A stretch of DNA of 64,000 nt, taken from Fratercula arctica. Taxonomy: Eukaryota; Chordata; Aves; Charadriiformes; Alcidae. Position 1 is the first letter of the stretch; each line of letters opens with the position of its first letter. The notes beneath the pieces are model-generated. The model saw nothing but the letters and a program-made list of their open reading frames with translations. It did no database searches and was not told the DNA's origin. The stretch is from contig CANTUZ010000001.1 in NCBI GenBank assembly GCA_947846985.1, positions 117,197,757 to 117,261,756 of the forward strand, read 5' to 3'. Positions 61,496-64,000 of this stretch are shown piece after piece. The position numbers were made by a program, and so were the translations under genes.

Positions 61496-64000
61496 TTATC
61501 CCTCAAGGTATTAGGCATCTTTGTTCCTTAATCATTTTTGGCAGCATACAAATAGATGCAGATTTGCATATATTTACCAAAAGCATACTGCAGCTACTGT
61601 AACCTTACTTGTAGCAAAGGTATATGATTTTTTTCAGAATTGCAAAGCATCTCAGCTACCAGGTGCCTTTATGTATTTAACAAAAGCTGAGCTTGACTAA
61701 AATAGAGAGAGAAAGATCTGCAGTGTCTCACTTGACGCGTGTACTGATGTATCTCCAATCAAAGCTATCTGTAACACCAGCTTAATCAGTTAGTCTCCAA
61801 CCTTGGAGAATAACTTATTAAAGAGAAGCACAAAATAGAAGGCAGTTCAATAGTATTTTCAATGATACATAAATAAAGCTGCCTTGTCATGGTAAATTCT
61901 GCGTAATGGGAAAGTAGTATAAAACCTGACACTGATCTAGAAGCTTGGTACCTCAGGGCATAAAAAGGGGAAAAGCCATTTAATCACTGACACTGACTGT
62001 CTCCATGATCTGGTAAGAGGCTCATGCCAGTATCTGTGCCCCATCCGGTGACCCTAAGTTAAAGTAAATGAGCTCTGTGCTCTGAGGGAGCATAGCTGAG
62101 TGATAATGAATATGGTTTGATGGGAGATGGGAAAGAAAACCCAACAAGATTTAATCTGCATTCAAATGGAAAAATATCCATTCTCTACCTATTCTATCCT
62201 ACCCTGTAGTTACAAACATTTCTGAAAAAAAAAAAAAAAAAAGTAATTGAGTTTCTGTTTGGAATAACAGCCTTCCAAGGAAAGTTATTCGCAGACCACC
62301 TATGTTGGAAGATGACTTTATGCTAACAGTACATTCATTATTACATTTACTGAACATTTGCATGCACGATATCTTCACTTTTCAAATACAATTGATCTCC
62401 TAGGCACCTTCAAAACTTGGACAAAAGAGAAGCTTTGAAATATTACTCACCCTGACCGATTTCTCTCTGTCATATAAACTTCCTGACTAGTTGCTAAGGA
62501 TTTAGTTTCTACTGTTTTCAACAGTAGATAATTGAAAATTACTTTTTACTAAGAAATCTTAAAATCATTACAGGTTAGTAACGCTCGGTTGGTTTTACGT
62601 AAATATAAAATTATATAAATGAAAAAAAAAAAAAAAGTATTTCCAACCATTACCATATTGTTTGGTTAGTATTTGGCTTCCTTTACCTCAAGTGCTTTGT
62701 AAAGCACAAAGCAACAGTGCCATCAAATTCTGGTGACCAGCCACAGAAAGGATAACAACTGGGAAACTCAGAGGTAATGAGAAGCAGGGAGACTTCTTGT
62801 TCAAACACAAAGAATCGATGAAGCAATCATCTATTTGATGTAAAGACCTATCGATGTTAAAATGTCTGTATTGCGTGCGAGGGGCGCCTTTTTTGGGAGG
62901 GGGAAGTGCGTGTGGGAGGTGTTTGGGGTTTGTTTCTTTTGGTTTTGTTGTGTTTTTTTGGTAAAAGAAACGTGTCAAAAATAACCCTGTTCACCAAAAA
63001 ATCACGTTGTTCAACCAGAACAGTAGTGAGCCTACTCTAAAGGATTGGTCAAAGAAGGACTGGATAATAAGGGCTAATGCAACCTTTATACATCTAGAAA
63101 AGCACAGAGAAGCAAGGACCCCATCTTGCCTCTACACACAGGATCAGGTTTTTACAAAAGCACTGCATACAGCATTGACAGCTACAGGTCAAGAACAGTA
63201 CAGGTATACAAGAACATCAAAATGAGATCCTAGAAAATAAGCCTTATAATGTAATGGTCAAGGAACTCAATCTATGCAGTTTATTGCAGAGGAGGACAAA
63301 GAGGTGACTCAATCAGCATATGATGCTACCAATGCACAGAAGGGGAACAATAGCAAGGCTCAGGGGTTCAATCTCACAAAGAGATATATAGCAAGACCAA
63401 TGACAGAAATTGTAGATAGACAAATCTAATGTCAACATGAAACAGAAAGGTTACTTTTTGCTGGGAAGACAAGTAAACTGCCTTCCCTTTATCAGAAGAT
63501 TTGTTATACTTTCATCCTTGCTTAAAAAGGAAAACAGATACACTTTAGTTTAGCTTCCCAGGAAAACCTAGATGGTGGGATAAGCGAAGACAAGCACAGC
63601 TATCTGCAGCAACCTCAGAGCATAAGCTGTGCCAGTGGGCAGCTGGAGTATCTCAGACCCAGGCCTTAAGCCATCAAGTAGCTCAGTTGCCTTCAAATTC
63701 CAAGTCATAAATTCAAGCGAACAGATGTCACAGATGTTTGCATACAAGAGACAAAATGTTTTTGTCATTGCTGTGAACAAGGAAAGCCTTAATTACAGGA
63801 GAGCCACTGTACTCTTGTTTGAGTAAATACCAGACTGGAAACCACACAAGAAATTAATGAAGTCAAGGTACTCAATCCAGCAATGGGAACTTTTGGCTCT
63901 GGACGTTTATTATTGCCTTAGAAGTTTGTTCTATTGCAGAATATTCCTGCCCATAGGAAAAATTGAAGGTTTTAGAAATGCCAATGGCTTTCTCAGCCAA
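61496..64000. other. Non-coding AT-rich stretch
   Basis: A18 at 62225-62242, A14 near 62622-62636 and a T/G tract at about 62881-62962. Short frames such as 62688-62978 (minus) are products of that tract. No gene supported. Confidence 0.5.
62881..62962. repeat. T/G-rich simple tract
   Basis: About 80 bp rich in G and T (GGGAGGGGGAAG, then TTTGGGGTTTG, TTTTGGTTTTGTTGTG and T7GG), like the tracts at 30493 and 53461. Its first half has several G runs. Confidence 0.8.

Noticed and set aside
1..64000. CRISPR arrays, operons, tRNAs, insertion sequences, endogenous retroviral LTRs
   Set aside because: No regular spacer-repeat structure, bacterial-type gene packing, tRNA cloverleaf or LTR pair was seen. 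The sequence has vertebrate character throughout.

Overview
The window looks like 64 kb of intergenic or intronic DNA from a bird. The basis is the repeat content. At least five copies of the CR1 non-LTR retrotransposon can be read directly, with the 3' ends typical of avian CR1: a terminus built on CATAGAAT / ATTCTATG and the motif GGTTGGAAGGGACC. There are also remnants of older amniote repeats and no bacterial-style genes. The sequence is A+T-rich, with many A/T homopolymers (up to T42) and recurring T/G-only or A/C-only tracts. I cannot name the species.

Layout. 1-26 kb: unique-looking AT-rich DNA with homopolymers, a MIR-like remnant (about 6410-6560), a short open frame with a weak reverse-transcriptase flavour (4107-4403) and scattered fragments that recall an old amniote palindromic repeat. 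25.07-25.46 kb: a degenerate tandem array of seven units of about 57 bp, richer in CpG than its surroundings. 26.4-26.8 kb: an ancient CR1-like 3' end on the minus strand. 27.0 kb: T42. 30.88 kb: an 85-bp CR1 3' fragment on the minus strand with clean 6-bp flanking repeats. 33.4 kb: an open segment bounded by good splice consensus sites. 34-47 kb: mostly plain AT-rich DNA. 47.3 kb: a short stretch that starts like 5S rRNA. 48.06-49.34 kb: a CR1 inserted inside another CR1, both on the minus strand. 53.2-53.75 kb: a plus-strand CR1 split by a T/G expansion. 57.0-57.5 kb: an old palindromic repeat followed by a plus-strand CR1. 57.5-64 kb: AT-rich DNA with a possible homeodomain-site cluster and one more old repeat fragment.

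No host protein-coding gene could be supported. The open frames of 60-170 codons outside CR1 show no recognisable domain, and several run through homopolymers. The only recognisable protein-coding sequence is the decayed C-terminal part of the CR1 reverse transcriptase ORF. There is no pathway to describe. The interest lies in transposition history (nested CR1), the 57-bp array, and a few segments that may be conserved regulatory DNA. I did not find a new biological system, and every candidate below is stated with its limits.
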